Positions 1 to 12,794 of a stretch of DNA of 64,000 nucleotides are shown here, one piece after another. The notes below the pieces were generated by a model that was not told the DNA's origin, ran no database searches, and was given only the letters and a program-made list of their open reading frames with translations. Origin of the DNA: Thermochaetoides thermophila DSM 1495 (Eukaryota; Ascomycota; Sordariomycetes; Sordariales; Chaetomiaceae); assembly GCF_000221225.1 (NCBI RefSeq), contig NW_006383031.1, positions 186,001-250,000 on the forward strand, written 5' to 3'. The position numbers were made by a program, and so were the translations under genes. The stretch's first letter is position 1. Each line of letters begins with the position of its first letter.

Positions 1-935
1 AAGGTTGCAGGAGGGAAGAGAGCGGGGGAAGAGTGGGCGGGTCGACAAAGGCGGTTTAGGCCCACTCTACGCCCACTCTGCCAAAGGCTGGACAGACCAA
101 GGAATTTTCAGGCAAGCGCGAGCCGCCGGGTCAGGCTTCGATGCCCAATCGCCAATCAGGAAGTGGGATCCTGTTTGCCTGTCCGAGACGCCACCGCAAT
201 TCCACCTGATTCACTGCTAACGTGACCGCACTGAGCGCCGGGCTTACAGCTGCTAACGGAGAGGGGCGCAGCAACAGGGCACGGCTGGGCAGCAATGCTG
301 GCTTTGGAATATTATGTACAGCGCTGCGGTTCAGTTAGGATACGAATGTACCATAGTACATGCTGCATGCCTGGATCTTTTTTTTCCAGCCACTCGTTGT
401 GAAGTCTAGGTATTTGTCCCAATCTGCCCGGTTGGTGGTCGGTGAGACCGGAAGCGTGAGGCGCGCGGGTCCGGCGACCTTGGTGATATCAAAGCGGCGG
501 CAGCAAGACTGAAACGGAAGTATAGTCACATGATGACCAGCCAGCCCCCAAAGAAATCAACAGGAACGAGATGGAAAACAATCCGAGAGGATATCTGCAC
601 TATCAATAAGAAGCAGCGACATCAATGGACCAGACGGTACGGACTGAGGCACGGAGATGTGCATGCCTGTCTGTCCTCGATCCTACATATGTGTACATGA
701 ACCATTACTCCATGTATTTTTTTCTTGACTCTGGTTTGATGCGACCTTGCCGCCATCCGTTGCCGGTGTGTAGATGTCAACGGCCGCCGTTCCATTCATT
801 AAACAATCAACAACGATTGCCCTGAGCCGGCCGAGTCCGACATGCTTTGTCCGAGAGTACAGAGTGTATTTACCTGCATGATCATTGAAACCAAGTTGTT
901 GAGCCATATATACAATGCTGAAGGCATTTGATATC
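1..935. other. intergenic, no gene seen
   Basis: Downstream flank of the glutaryl-CoA dehydrogenase gene on the minus strand. The short open frames here show no coding character, splice structure or recognisable motif. The part nearest 935 should carry the 3' UTR of that gene. Confidence 0.6.
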
Positions 936-2359
936 TTAGACAAAAGCCTGAATACCAGTAATGGCTCTGCCCAGGATAAGAGCTTCAAAAAGGGGTATCA
1001 AGTCAGCATTCATACCAAAAGTTGTGGCGTTGTGGTACGGGGTACATACTATGGATATCACTCTGCCCCTCATAAGTCTGCGTAACATAAAGGTTGGCCA
1101 CATGGCGTCCAATATGATACTCATCGCTAACGGCATTGCCGCCAAAGATCTCCTGAAGCACGCGCGCATTCCACAAAGCTCGGTCGCAGTTCTGCCGCTT
1201 GATCATGCTAATCATCTCAGGCGTGGCCTTGCCTTCGTCCTTGAGCCGGCCGACCTGGATGGCCGCAAGAACACCGTAAGCAGCATCCGTCGTGGCATCA
1301 GCCAATTTCTTCTGCACGAGCTGGTACTTGGCCAGAGGGTTGCCCTTGAACTGCCTGCGCTCGAGGGCGTACGTGCGGGCCCGAGCAATACAGTCCTCGA
1401 GAGCGCCCATGACACCGAGGGCGATGCCATATCTGGCACTGTTTAGGCAGGTGAAGGGTCCCTTGAGGCCCTCGACGTCAGGGAACATGTGCTCCTTGGG
1501 GACGGGGCAGTCCTCCAGATGAATCATGCCCGTGATTGAGGCGCGCAGGCCAGTCTTGTTCTTGATGGCAGGGGTCTCGAGGGCGCCTGGAGGGCACATG
1601 CTCCTGTCAACGAGGAAGCCCCGGATCTTGCCGGTCTCCTGCAGTCTGGCCCAGACGACGAGAACATCCGCGATGGGTGAGTTCGTGATCCAAGTCTTGG
1701 ATCCCTTGAGGAGGTAGTAGCCCTGCTTGGTGGGATGCTCGCGGGCAGTCGTCTCCATAGAGCCCGGATCACTACCGTGGTTGGGCTCGGTAAGGCCAAA
1801 GGCGCCAATGATCTTTCCCTTGGCTAGCTGAGGGAGATACTTCTCCTTCAGCTCCTCAGTGCCAAAGTCATGGATGGCACCCATCACCAGGGAGGACTGA
1901 ACAGACATGCCGCTGCGGTAGCCGCTGTCCACGCGCTCGACGGCGCGGGTAATCAGGGCACTGGCAACGGTCGATACACCGGCACAACCATATCCCTTGA
2001 TAGTAGCACCGAGAAGGCCCAGTTCGCCCATCTCTTGCAAAATCTTGGGATCATAGTGCTCATCCCGATAGGCCTCTGTGCCACCAGTGTCAGCTGACTA
2101 AGGGTTCGAGAATTCATGACCATGAGTGAATGGACAATATCCTACGCAGGACTCGCGGTGCCAGATGCTCCTGACAGTAGCGCTCAGCCATCTCAGAGAT
2201 GGCCAGTTCCTCCTCCGTGAGCAAATTCTTTGCATTCAATGGGTCTTCCCAGTTGAACTGGGGAGCCGCCGAAGCAGAGGAAGCATAGCTCCGAGCGCTG
2301 TAAGCCGGGCGGGCAAGAAGGGCCCGGCGAGGGAAGTGTCTGCAGAGAAGCCTCGACAT
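936..2359 (-). CDS. glutaryl-CoA dehydrogenase, mitochondrial
   Basis: FAD-dependent acyl-CoA dehydrogenase that oxidises and decarboxylates glutaryl-CoA to crotonyl-CoA in lysine/tryptophan breakdown, in the mitochondrial matrix. Three exons join in frame (2359-2146, 2075-1050, 982-936); the introns are 70 and 67 bp, and the last has a GTATGT donor and GCTGAC branch site. The 428-residue product starts with a basic, Ser/Ala/Arg-rich presequence (about 30 residues). It then has the N-terminal helical domain, the middle beta domain (GLTEPNHGSDPGSM, TWITNSP) and the C-terminal helical domain. The catalytic-base Glu sits in TYEGQSDIH near residue 407, and splicing out the last intron yields the family-typical ending LILGRAITGIQAF. 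Length matches the family. Short- or medium-chain acyl-CoA dehydrogenase is less likely because this tail is characteristic of glutaryl-CoA dehydrogenase. Confidence 0.93.
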
Positions 2360-2872
2360 GATGATTGCTTGTGAATTGAATCACTTCGAGGAGAGCAGTG
2401 GCATTGAGGAGAGACAGGAGGGAGATCCCGGCCTTTCGCCGGAACCACCGATGGACTGAAGTCTATCGGCGTTGGTCCGCGGCAACCCGTGGAGTAACAC
2501 CCCGCCGCTGCTAGCCGGTTCGGCTGTTCGGGACCGATTAACGCGAGGTCGTGGGTTAGGGTTGATCAAGAGGCTGGTCTCTCTCAACGTCAACACTCAC
2601 CGTCTTTTTCTTGGGCAGGAACTGCGATACCCGATATTAAAACTCCTGTCAGGTTTTGTGGCCGTTAGAGAGAGATCATTCTTCAAACCGCAGCGTATTA
2701 CTCGGAAGACAGGCTGCTAAATGAGAACAAGCCATATGCTTTCCACGCAAGCCCCAGGAAACCGTATGGATCTCAATCCAACATGATGAATGCCGTGAAG
2801 CCAAACTCTATCCAAATAACAATATTTCTCGTACATTAAAAACACAAAACGGCAAACCGAACCCTTCCCAAA
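2360..2872. other. intergenic spacer
   Basis: Upstream region of the glutaryl-CoA dehydrogenase gene (start at 2359, minus strand) and 3' flank of SYS1, which ends at 2873. No coding frame is supported. Promoter elements of the dehydrogenase are expected here, but I cannot assign any specific motif. Confidence 0.6.
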
Positions 2873-3596
2873 TCACCTCCCCGTATCATTCATAGCCACC
2901 ATCTCATATTCACCGGCGCCATCTCTCCCTCTCCCTCTCCCCCTTCCCCTCGAAAACCCCTGTTCCTCATCACCTCCCATACCCCCATCCCCAACACCAT
3001 CTCCTCCATCTCCATTCCCTCCAGCCGCTGTTGACGATGCTGCAATGCCGCCACCGCCAAAAGAGAAAGTAGGTTTCAATTCGCGATGGCGGCATCCCCA
3101 GGTAGCTATAGCAACGGACACTGCGCTTGCCGCAGCCATGGCCACCCACCACGCTGTATTGCGTGGCAGTTGACCAGAATATATTGTCACGACAACCAGA
3201 TGGATGGCATGCATGGATAGCGCGAAGTCAAGCACGAGCTTGGAGCGCCCGATTAGGACTACGATGGCGGCGGCCCTGTTGATATGTCAGCCTTAGTTCC
3301 GCGACATGTTGGAAAGAGAAACTCGATAAAGTAGGTAGAGTTTACATCAACAAACCCCCATCTAATACCCAAATAAACCCCATCAGCCAGCCCTGCGTTG
3401 TATCTCCGCGGACAGCATCCCATCCAAAGATGAGATCTAGACTGAACTTGGTGCCCGCGACCAGCGCGGTGAAGAGGAAGAGGATTAGGGCGGCGAAGTA
3501 ATAGAGTGATTGGAGGGCGACAATTTGGCTGAAGATGCGCAGCGGCGGGAGCTCGCTAAGGGCGCCGGCGCGCGGGGGCCGCCGGCGACGGGCCAT
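2873..3596 (-). CDS. SYS1: Sys1-like integral Golgi membrane protein
   Basis: Small multispanning Golgi protein. In yeast, Sys1 recruits the Arf-like GTPase Arl3 to the late Golgi for endosome-Golgi traffic. Two exons (3596-3346 and 3275-2873) join across a 70 bp intron to give 217 residues. Visible features are the N-terminal PLRIFSQIVALQSLYYF helix, the conserved loop FSLDLIFGWDAVRGDT, further hydrophobic helices including FALSMHAIHLVVVTIYSG with LPRNTAWW, and the fungal C-terminal tail rich in RGRGRGRD ending near EYEMVAMND. Four membrane segments are expected. The RG-rich tail is encoded by a CTCCCT-like microsatellite around 2925-2950. It diverges from COA6 across a 750 bp shared upstream region. 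Family identification is strong. Confidence 0.92.
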
Positions 3597-4346
3597 TATG
3601 TTGACTTTTCTTGGGTCAGGTGGTTTTGGTTGATAGGGAGTAAGTTGTGTGCGGCTAGTCGCAATGAAGACGGGATGCGCAGAGCCGTGCGAAGGTAAGT
3701 AGGTATTGTAGCGTGGTCAAAGATAGCTCGCCCGGAAAGAAGCAGAAGAGGCGGCGTTGTTAATATCCCTGATGTAGAGTTCGTCTTGTTCTGTTCGGGA
3801 TTTGCGTCAACGGTTAAGGGGCTTCGTCTTCGGTAGTGAGTCGTGAAGTCAAGGTAGGTAACTTGGCGCTTTGTGGTTTGTGTCCAGGTCCGCTGTCGCC
3901 TGTGCGGTCGCAAGCGATTTTGCCGTTGTGCGATAAGGACGCCACGTCTAATTGTCGATCTTGAGATACGTTACTGTTGTTGATGTCTCCTGGTTTCACA
4001 AGCTCTGTCCAGTCCCGTAAGACAACACCCATCCCCATCTCGAAGCCTCTGACCGTTGCAAGCCTCTAATTACGTAATCTCAGAGAACCCAGGGTCAGCC
4101 TATTCGGTGCCCCACTTAGTTGGCTTGGCATTCGCAGATTACGGTGGGGCCGGCTGAAGGTTGCTGCGGAAGATCCCGCATGAGCTTCAACACCAAGCTT
4201 CGAAGTTCAAGACAGGCGTCAACGCTCTCAACAGCAGTTTTAAGAAGGGACTCCATATCAATCTCCTACTCAATCACCATTCCATCTAGATCAATTTCAA
4301 CCCAATCACCATCTCGATTCCAAGAGTCCAGTCCAAACTGCTCAAC
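3597..4346. promoter_or_regulatory. divergent upstream region of SYS1 and COA6
   Basis: About 750 bp between two divergently transcribed genes starting at 3596 (minus) and 4347 (plus), so it must hold both promoters and 5' UTRs. The last 150 bases before COA6 are a pyrimidine-rich leader. No motif was assigned. Confidence 0.5.
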
Positions 4347-4815
4347 ATGGGCTTATTCGGCCTGTTCCAATCCGAAGAAGACAAGCGGGCGGAAGAGATC
4401 CGCAAGGGCACCGTTGCGCCAACGCGTGCTGAGAGACAAAAATGCTGGGCCTCGAGGGACCTCTTCTACGCCTGTCTCGACAAGCATAACATTATTGATC
4501 CTATAAAGGATGAGAAGGCTGCTACGAAGAAGTGCTCTTCAGAAAATGCTGCGTTCGAGAGGGATTGCGCGGCTCAATGGGTATGTTACCTGCCAACATC
4601 TTGAAGTTTATATTTTCTTTTTTTTTGTTGTGTGTGTGTGTGTGCGCGCGTGTGTTAGAAGATGGAAATGCTGACTTTCATTTTGCGGCCAGGTCACATA
4701 CTTCAAGAAGTGGAGGGTGCAAGATATCCAGAAGAAGGCCAGGTTGAAGGAACTCGAGGCTCAGGGAGCGTACAAGATGGATGTCCAGACAGAGTTTGCG
4801 CCCAAGAAGGATTGA
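4347..4815 (+). CDS. COA6: cytochrome c oxidase assembly factor 6 (CHCH protein)
   Basis: Twin-cysteine protein of the mitochondrial intermembrane space needed for copper delivery to the Cu-A site of cytochrome oxidase subunit 2. Exons 4347-4580 and 4693-4815 join across a 112 bp intron to give 118 residues. The signature is one Cx9C pair (C-WASRDLFYA-C) and one Cx10C pair (C-SSENAAFERD-C), followed by WVTYFKKWR, which is diagnostic of COA6 rather than other CHCH proteins. There is no cleavable presequence, as expected for Mia40 substrates. The intron carries a GT/GC dinucleotide run around 4627-4656. Start chosen at MGLFGLFQSEEDKR, the only Met giving the compact family length. Confidence 0.93.
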
Positions 4816-6068
4816 GAGACCATATCATTAGGGGTTGATCTTGAGGCTTGAAATGCGTGATCCTCATGTACAATATAGGACAGCCTGTGTAATGATTCTG
4901 TAAAATTAAGGGAATAGGCTTGGGAGTTGTCGGCATGTATGTGGGCATGTATGTGTATTCATCAAATACTACTTGTGTAAACGTCTTGTTTGAGTTACGC
5001 ACATGCTTGATGCCTTGGGGTCTCGAGACTCACGGTTAAGAGCAATGATATCAGAGGAAATATGCAACTTTTTTCAGTCAACGTCTACAAGGTATCACCA
5101 TAGCTACATACCCCGCAGGCATAACGACCTATCCGTTTTGCCCAGAGCTGCCCGTCTTGTCTTCCCATCATTCCATTCTTCAACAACCTTCACCAACTTT
5201 ACCAACTTAACTTCACTCATCCCTGCACCGCGACTCCAACTTAACATGATAGACAATGAAAACACGAAGCGAAATGAAGTCTTCAAAAACGAACGACTCT
5301 GCCAACGAATGAATGAATCAAGAAAACGGAGGAGGCACAGTAATGGACATAGAAGTCCAGGTTTTCACAGCATATACCAATTGGCATGTCTGTCTGTCTG
5401 TCCATGAGGAAAATCTGATCTAATTTCTAGCTCGCAATCCTGCCACTTCAGTAATCCCTTGCCGGCCTATGTAATGATTATGACAAGGAAACAGGGGGAA
5501 AGGTTTCAATCCAAACAACCAAAAAGCGGGAGAGGGAAAAAACGAAAAAAAAAGAATACTGCAGTGTGTGACCACAAAAAATAATAAACAATCGAAAAAA
5601 GGAAAAAAAAAAGCGAACAAACCCAACAATAATAACAAAAGAACTTTGCGAGGTGTGGTATGCCATTGAATGTCGCATGGTATCTTCATGTTTCAGGAGA
5701 CAATGCAGGGTGGAAAAACGCCAGATTTCGTCTTGTACAATCCTCGCCCATAACTCCTTCTTTTCTCTTCTCTCAGTTCTTCTCTATCCTTCTCTCCTTC
5801 CTCCCGTCTAGGCCCTGACGCCGGTTCGTGTCGGAGTCTTCTCGTTAGAAATGCCCTGCTTACTCCGGCGACGGCTGTGCAAGGCTCGTCGGCTCGGCAC
5901 GACCATCTCCAAGAACTTTTCTCTCGTGGACTCCCACGCCTCTCGAGCAAACTTTTCCCGGAGCGCGGCAAGTTTCACGGTTCGTGTTGGTGTTGTAGGA
6001 GAGGTATCCCGCGACGAGACCTCATCGTCACCATCACCATCACCACCGACCGGCGTGTCATCTCCTCC
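4816..6068. other. convergent 3' intergenic region (COA6 / MSS4)
   Basis: Lies between the stop of COA6 (plus) and the stop of MSS4 (minus). It holds the two 3' UTRs and A/T-rich runs (for example 5540-5620). Open frames in it are short, of biased composition and without introns or motifs, so I do not call a gene. Confidence 0.6.
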
Positions 6069-8994
6069 CTACGAAACATTCTGCATCCGAGCCGGGGTAT
6101 CTTGGTGCGGGAGAGGGGGAAGAGCCTTGCCCAAACCATCATTGCCAGAGTAATCGTGCATCTTCAGGGACTTCTCCGATCTCGCGGGCCCTTCACTACC
6201 GCTGCCGTTGTTGCCCTCCGCATATCCACTATCGGCGCTTTCAGGCTTTGCCAGCAGCCCGTTGCTGGCATCATTTTTCGGGGGAGTTGGAGGAGGGCGT
6301 GACTTGCTGCGCAGGCGAGAAAGCGAAAAGCCAAAGCCGCGTGGTCGGTCATCCCCATCTTTAGCGGAGGTCGACGGTCGACTGTCGCCCTGCTGGCTCG
6401 GGTTTCCGGTTGAGGGACCCTCGGCAGCTTCTTCGACTACTGGAAGTATGGTCGGCTCCCGGCCAGAAACGGTAATCGTAGGTGTTGAGGAAACTGTCCT
6501 TGCCGTCCGATCCGGCGTGGCGTCGGTCTGTCCTGAGGCCGGAGGAGGAGGAGGAGGAGGAGGAGGAGGATGATAGCTAGGAGCGGGAGGGATGTTCGAA
6601 GAAGACTTGCGGCCTAGGCTGCCCCAGCTGGCAGTGCGCTGACGCTCTTTGGCTGCGGCCTCAGCAGCTTGTTGCTCTTCTTGTTGTTGAGCAAGCCTGG
6701 CTGCTTCCTCGCGCGACATGGTCACTTTTTCAATAAAGTTGATGAACCGCTCGCCATATTCATATGGCGGAAGAGCGGAAATCTGACTGCGATCACTCGA
6801 AAGGCCTTTCCAGAAGTGCTCGAGCTTCTTGACAATGCCGTACTGCAACATATGTAAGTCCGCAATCCAGGCAGGAGCTTCCGGTAGTTCAACTTACATG
6901 AGTGAGGCAGTCGATAACACCCAGGTAGTAGATCTCATCTGCGGGGCTGTTGTCCTCGTGCGTCGCGCGGAAACCTCCGTCATCTTGGTTGAAAATGAAA
7001 CCAGGCCGGCTGTGTCCTTCGTCAAGCTCATCGGGCATCCTGCTGTCCGTTTCGTTCATCGGAACTGGCTTCTCGGACTGAATCATTTGCCGCAACTCTC
7101 TCGCCTTGCGCTGATTCTCCAGCTTGGAAGGGGTCCGCATAAGGACGGCATTCGGATCATTATCCTCGGCACTGTTTCCTCCTGGGTTGAAGACACGCAG
7201 AGTCTTGTCCCTCAGGTTTTCCTCGTTGCCCCGTTGGAGATCATGAATGCCTATCAGCAAAGAGTAATCCATAATTTGCAATCTTTGCAATAGGCGCACG
7301 TCCTTATGGAGCTGTTCAAGAAACAGCTTCTTCTTCTGTATGCCGAGTTCGAGAGTCCTCTTCCGACGCATCCAGTTGATATCCTTCAGCGTCGCCCTCG
7401 GATTATTCTCCAAGTCCTCTTCCTTGTACTCCCGACCAACTGTTGACCCTTTCAGATCGAAAGTCTGGTGGATATCCCGATGTGGAGGGAACAGGTTGTT
7501 CATGACGACGAAGTGAATCTTCTTGCCGTAGGGCATCTTGACCCGATGAAGGCCGTAGAATTGTGAGAGTAAGGTGTTGGGGTTTTCCTTGACGTGCTGG
7601 TAGTAGTCTCTGAGTATCTTGCGGAGGAACTTATGTTCCGCATGATGGATGGTCTTGATGATGTATTTGTAGTCACGGGAAAAATAGAAAAAGCTCCCAC
7701 TCTTGCCGGGGGATCCCAACTCGGATAAGATGTACTTGCCCGTCAGAGACATGAGGTAGTCCGCGGGATCCAAACGGAAAAGGGCGCGCAGGTGGCGGAA
7801 AACCCAGGGAGCGTAGTCCTTAAACTTGAAGTCGTATTTGGCTGACGGGACCAGCTCGTTTCCGGCGATGTCGAATGTCGACTTCTGCTTGACTTCGAAA
7901 TCTTCGTCGGTAAGGGGGCGATCGACTTTGGCATTGGTTCTTGACACGGCGACGCGGATGCCAGTGAGCATGTTGTACGCTGTCACCCAGTTGGCGTGCG
8001 ACTCGTCGACCTTGGTGCCGACCAGCACCCTGTCGTCATCCTCGAGCTCTCTTCGCCTCCTCTTGCTGGCCCGCTTCTGCCTCAACGCCTCCGCCCACCG
8101 CATGGCATCCTCGTCCGGAATTATCTCATCGCGCGGCCCTTCCGAGTGTAGCGACCGTGTGTTCCTCCTTCCCAGGCTCAATGATGCACGACGAGGGGCA
8201 GGGGGAATAGTCGGGGAGAATCGCCCACTGGCATAAGCAGCATCGGCACTGTCCCGTGATGAACGGGATTGAGACACCTTTGGAACCTCCAACGTATGGC
8301 GCTGTCTGATCCCTGGTGTCGGAGCAGATTGTAGAGTGCTTGTTGAGCTCGGACCCGGCTCGTAAATAGGGGGTGACGAATAACGATGAGGGGATGTCTT
8401 CTGCAGATTTTGGACTTGAGCCGAGCTCGGAGCTTCTAGTCGCGACGTCGAAGGAGTCTCGGCGGGTGCGGTTTCATTTTCGACTGGGCGGCTATCGGCC
8501 TTGGTCTCGGGCTGTTGGGGTTGATCTGGCTTGGAATCTGATGAGAGATCGTGGCGTTCATGTTCCATTGACAAGCCGTTCTCCTTTCCTTTGGTCGCCA
8601 ATCTGGGGATGGTTCGGTCAACCAATGTGTGCATGCTCTTGCCGAGCAGCTGTGACGAAGCCCCGTTGACTCTCGCCCCGTTCACAACCTCATCTTCTCC
8701 TCCCTGGACGCAACCATTCGGCTGCGGAATCATGCTCGGCAGATGCAAGCAGTCGTCGGTCGGCCGGCGCTCAAGTTCGACAGACGTGCGCGACGTGTTG
8801 GTAGATTTTGTGGAATTAGTAGAGCTCTCACCGAAACTTTCGTGCGATGTGTGCGAGTGCGGCTGGCGAGCATTGGGCCCGTTGAGGCTGAGCTTCCCCT
8901 CGTCCAGGCCAAACCGAGCTGGGCTGTCGAGATGGACGACACCAGAAGACTGCGAATCGATTGTCGAGAGGGTGTCCTGCACGAAGGCGGGCAT
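6069..8994 (-). CDS. MSS4: phosphatidylinositol-4-phosphate 5-kinase (Mss4/Its3-like)
   Basis: Makes PI(4,5)P2 at the plasma membrane, controlling actin organisation, endocytosis and cell-wall signalling. Two exons (8994-6898, 6842-6069) with a 55 bp intron give 956 residues. Residues 1-310 are a disordered Ser/Pro-rich region. The PIPK catalytic domain spans about 320-740: GKSGSFFYFS phosphate-binding loop (about 430), MNNLFPP (about 497), DLKGSTVGRE (about 511) and MDYSLLIGIHD (about 571), then YGIVKKLEHFWKG and the terminal PPYEYGERFINFIEKV after the intron. A basic patch (KRRRRELEDDDR) precedes the domain. The C-terminal 220 residues are disordered, with a 10-proline run encoded by a GGA repeat near 6541-6570. 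The start at 8994 is supported by an in-frame stop at 9022-9024. Confidence 0.95.
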
Positions 8995-11119
8995 CTCGTG
9001 CAGACAAAGATCAACGATAGTTCACTAGGGGCTCTCCGTAGCGACGGTTCGTTTTGGCGGCTATCGGTGTCGGACGCGGTCAGATTTGGAGTGAAGCCGC
9101 ATGCTCTGGTCGCCCGACAGCACAGTTGCGAATGGTTTGGCCTTGCGACGACAGCAGTGCAGCGGATTGGGAAGAACGGGGTCTGTCAAGGACGTGTTTT
9201 GGGTGGTGCCGGTGTCGGTGTCGAGGCCGTTGAGAGGAAGGTTGCCTTTGTTTTGCTATGATCCGTAGGTGGGCGGACGTTCAGCTGATTCTGGAGACGA
9301 CGGGGATCTTTAGGGGATCCGGACTGCAGCGGACTGGCAAGCAAAAGTGCGTACAGAGAGCAGCCCAGCAGCCAGCAGCCAGCAGCCTGCCCGGGGCGGA
9401 CTTGGCGATTGGCGCTAGCGTGGCTTGGGTAAGGTGCGTCCCAAGCGCTTCCAATGGCGTCAGTACCTGGGAAAGCTGGGTTGGCGCGCAGTCATCCGCT
9501 TGCGCCGATCAAGAAAGGTCGGCATCGCTCTGCAGTTTGCTCGTCCGCAGATGTTTTTCGAGCCTACAAAAAGGCTTCACAACGACACAACGACCCAACG
9601 GCGGCAGGACGTGGTAAATGGGGATTGGGCTGGAAACGGGAAAGCTGGAGGCCTGCCTGGTGGATTCGTCGTCGGCTCGTGGTTGGCGAGCAACGAGTTG
9701 GAAGGGAGAGAAATTGCATGGAGCAGGGAGCAGCGGCCAGCGGGCGGGCTAGAAGAGGAAGGCCAAGCATGACGGAAGCTCAGACCACCCGCTCCCGCTA
9801 ACGCAGGGTACATTATGACGGACGGATTGCACGGCGGGAGCGTCTCACAAGCTGAGGTGTGGCGATGCGGATGCGACCCGCATGCGATGATGACAAACAC
9901 GTGCGGCAGCAACACGCTCACCAGGACAAAACAAGAGCCGGCATTTGACGACATCCTTCTGCATGCTTCTGGATTTGCTGGCCAATCTCCAATTGCGCAC
10001 ATTGTTGCAATACAAGGCGCAGTGTTGACACGACAGAACAGATCTGATCCAATCTGACAGCACAGCTCCGCTCCACACACTTCCAAGAATTTTTCCCCCG
10101 CCTCAAAGTATTTTTGTTAGCGGCTGGCAGTACTTGGCCTGTAATAAACCTCATGCTGAGCTGATTTTGGAAGCCCTGTAACGGGCCTGACTGCATCGCT
10201 CCTCCATGCTATCCATGCAATCCGGATGGAAAATCAACAGTTTTGACCGGATCACATGTGTTGTACCTGCACATGGAACACTCACTGATAGCTGTACTCT
10301 GCCGCTTTGACATCTGACTTTCTTGCTCCCCTCTCTGTGTCCGAGCTTGTTTCCTGTCAATTTGCAATCGAGCTTCGATGCATCGAAGCCGGATTCTACG
10401 GAAACCATTTTTGGTTTTCTGGAATGACCAAGGCCAGCAAAAAAAGAAGAAAAAAAAAGCCACTTCTGTTTTGCTGCCGATGGCCTTTCATTTCGCGCCT
10501 CTCCTGCATCCCCTGGCTCAAAAAGGGTTTGGACACCGAGATGCTCCACAGCCAAGACGGACCAACGTTGTCCACCCCGAAGCCCCGTCTATCCTCACTT
10601 CGACTTTCCCAGATCGAGCAAACACAATGTTTTCCAAAGACATGGAACAGACGTTGGGCACACAAGAAGTCCCTAACGGCTGCCAATTTGAGGCTAAGTT
10701 TCTACCTATTTATCTCAACGGTTGATACACGCTGCCTAACTGACAATTGCAGCGACGTAGGTTGGCCTCTACTCTCCAGGATCGCACGAAGCACTAGCAG
10801 ACTCCGGTCCCCGTCACCCCCATTGATCGGTTGTCCCAAACCCCCGAACCTGAGATTCCTCCATCGCAAAGACTGCCATGATTAAGTTCGCTTGCAAATG
10901 AAAACATGGCCAAGTGAAATGCGCATTATGTGAAATAAAACCCTGGGTATTAGACTAAGCAGGTACATTAGGTAGAAAACATGGGGAAAAAAACGCAACC
11001 GTGCTTCACTAAAGCACCCAAGACGCCGCGGGCTGCCATGCCATGCCATGCCATTTAATCAAAGTCAACGACACTTCTCAAAGTGTCTAATATCTATCCG
11101 TACTCCTTCTGCCACTCAT
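8995..11119. other. MSS4 upstream region and spacer to allantoinase
   Basis: About 2.1 kb upstream of MSS4 (minus) and downstream of the allantoinase gene. GC-rich, direct-repeat-like sequence lies near 9360-9390 (CAGCCCAGCAGCCAGCAGCC). Several overlapping open frames of 100-190 codons exist on both strands around 9250-10890, but none shows motifs or codon structure that I would support as a gene. Probably promoter, 5' UTR and non-coding sequence. Confidence 0.5.
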
Positions 11120-12794
11120 TCACTTCATCCTCTTCTCCGTAATCGCCCTCCCTATAGGCTTGCCCCCAACAAACCCATCATTCGGTCCCCCAAGCTCAAA
11201 GATCTTCTGGCCCCTGAGCCACGTCTCGTGCACCCTTCCGCGGAAAGTGTGTCCCTCCCACGGCGAGCAGCGGTTCTTCCAACGCATGTCGGCAGCCCGC
11301 AGCGTCCACACATCGGCATCGTCAAAGATGGCAAAGTCGGCATCCATACCGGCCCGGATGCCGCCCTTGCAGTGGGCCAACCCGACCTGCTGGGCCGTCG
11401 CTTGGCTGCACATGCGCACGATGTCGACGATGGACGGGGTGATGTCGCCGCGGGCCTCGCGCTCCGCAGCAAACGTGTAAAGGATGGGTAGGCCAAGACC
11501 GACGGACGAGACGCCTCCCCAGGCGGCGAAAAAGTCACCCTGGATCTCAACAGGGCCGTCAAGTCTGGCCTTCTCTGCCTCTTCCGCAGCCAGCCTCTCT
11601 TCCTCCGGTAGCGTCATGTCAATGCCGGAGTCGCATTGGTGCATGGTTGGCCGGTGACCTGACTGTAAGTGTGGCGGCAGGAGTTTGAGCTCTGGAGTGC
11701 ATGGCGAATGGTCGGAGACGATGGTCTTGATGCAGCCCTCAGGGTCCGAGATTTCCTCCCACAACCGGTCTTGGTTGACCTGATTGCGAATTGGCGGGCA
11801 GCATTTGTGCCTGGTATCGCCGTCCTCGATCTCGTCGGATGAGAACCCGAGGTAGTGGAAGCACGTCTCAGCCGTAATCTTGATACCCTTCTTGCGCGCC
11901 TCTCTCAAGATGGGGATGCATTCCATCGCAGAGAGATGGACGATGTGCAGGTGGAGATCAGGAGCGACGTGTGCTATTGAGAGGATTTCTTCGATCGCAT
12001 ATGTTTCGAAGGCCGGTGGGCGCGATAACAGCCATGTGGTGTAGCTGTTCAGCTCTCCACGAGGCCGCAACGGGGGATCCGAAACCTGAACAGAGTCGCC
12101 AACTGAGTCGGCGATCGGAGGAATGATCTCGGCATGAAACATGAGTGTGGTAGGTGCGTCCTTGAGCGTCTTCATGGCAAGCTCAATATCGGTTGATGAT
12201 ACTGCAGGAAATTCCGGTACCTATCCCTCCATTAGTGCCTAATCTTTCAACATCTACATTGAGTTGTCTTACCCCTGAGTCGATCAAGAAGCCTTTGAAG
12301 CCCCGGACGCCGGCCTCGACAAGTGGAAGCAGCTGGTCTGCGTTCCCCGGGATAACACCACCATAGAAGCCAACATCAACCCAGCATTGCCCCTGACTAG
12401 CAGCAAGCTTCGCCTTGAAACCTTCTAGAGTGGTTGTCGGGGGGACAGCATTCAAGGGCATATCAACAACCGTCGTCACACCGCCAGAAGCGGCTGCCCT
12501 GGTGCCTGTATAAAAGCCCTCCCATTCTGTCCGGCCAGGCTCGTTAAGATGTACGTGGGCATCAACAAGACCTGGAAGAAGCAGCTTGGGGCTGTAGTCA
12601 TGATAAACCGTATCCGAAGGGAATGAACTCCGGGGAATAATCTCAGGAATAGCTGAGATAATCTTGCCGGTAGCAGGCGAGACAATAACAGTTGCAGGTG
12701 TCAGAAGCAACGAGTCGTCGGGGAGTGTCAAGACAGTTCTGGTCGACACGAGGACTACATGGGGACCCTCTTGGGGAATATCTGGCACAGTCAT
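11120..12794 (-). CDS. DAL1: allantoinase
   Basis: Cyclic amidohydrolase that opens allantoin to allantoate, the first step in using allantoin as nitrogen source. Exons 12794-12273 and 12220-11120 join across a 52 bp intron to give 540 residues. Metal-centre features of the dihydroorotase/allantoinase superfamily are visible: DAHVHLNEPGR (HxH, about residue 78), GGVTTVVDMPLN, GFKGFL with the Lys expected to be carbamylated (about 166), HIVHLS (about 266) and SDHSPC with the final metal Asp (about 339). DADFAIFD and RGRVHETWLRG mark the end of the barrel. An upstream in-frame extension to 12920 exists, but MTVPDIPQ at 12794 is the better start because a TATA-like element lies just 5' of it. 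GATA-type motifs upstream fit nitrogen control. Confidence 0.94.
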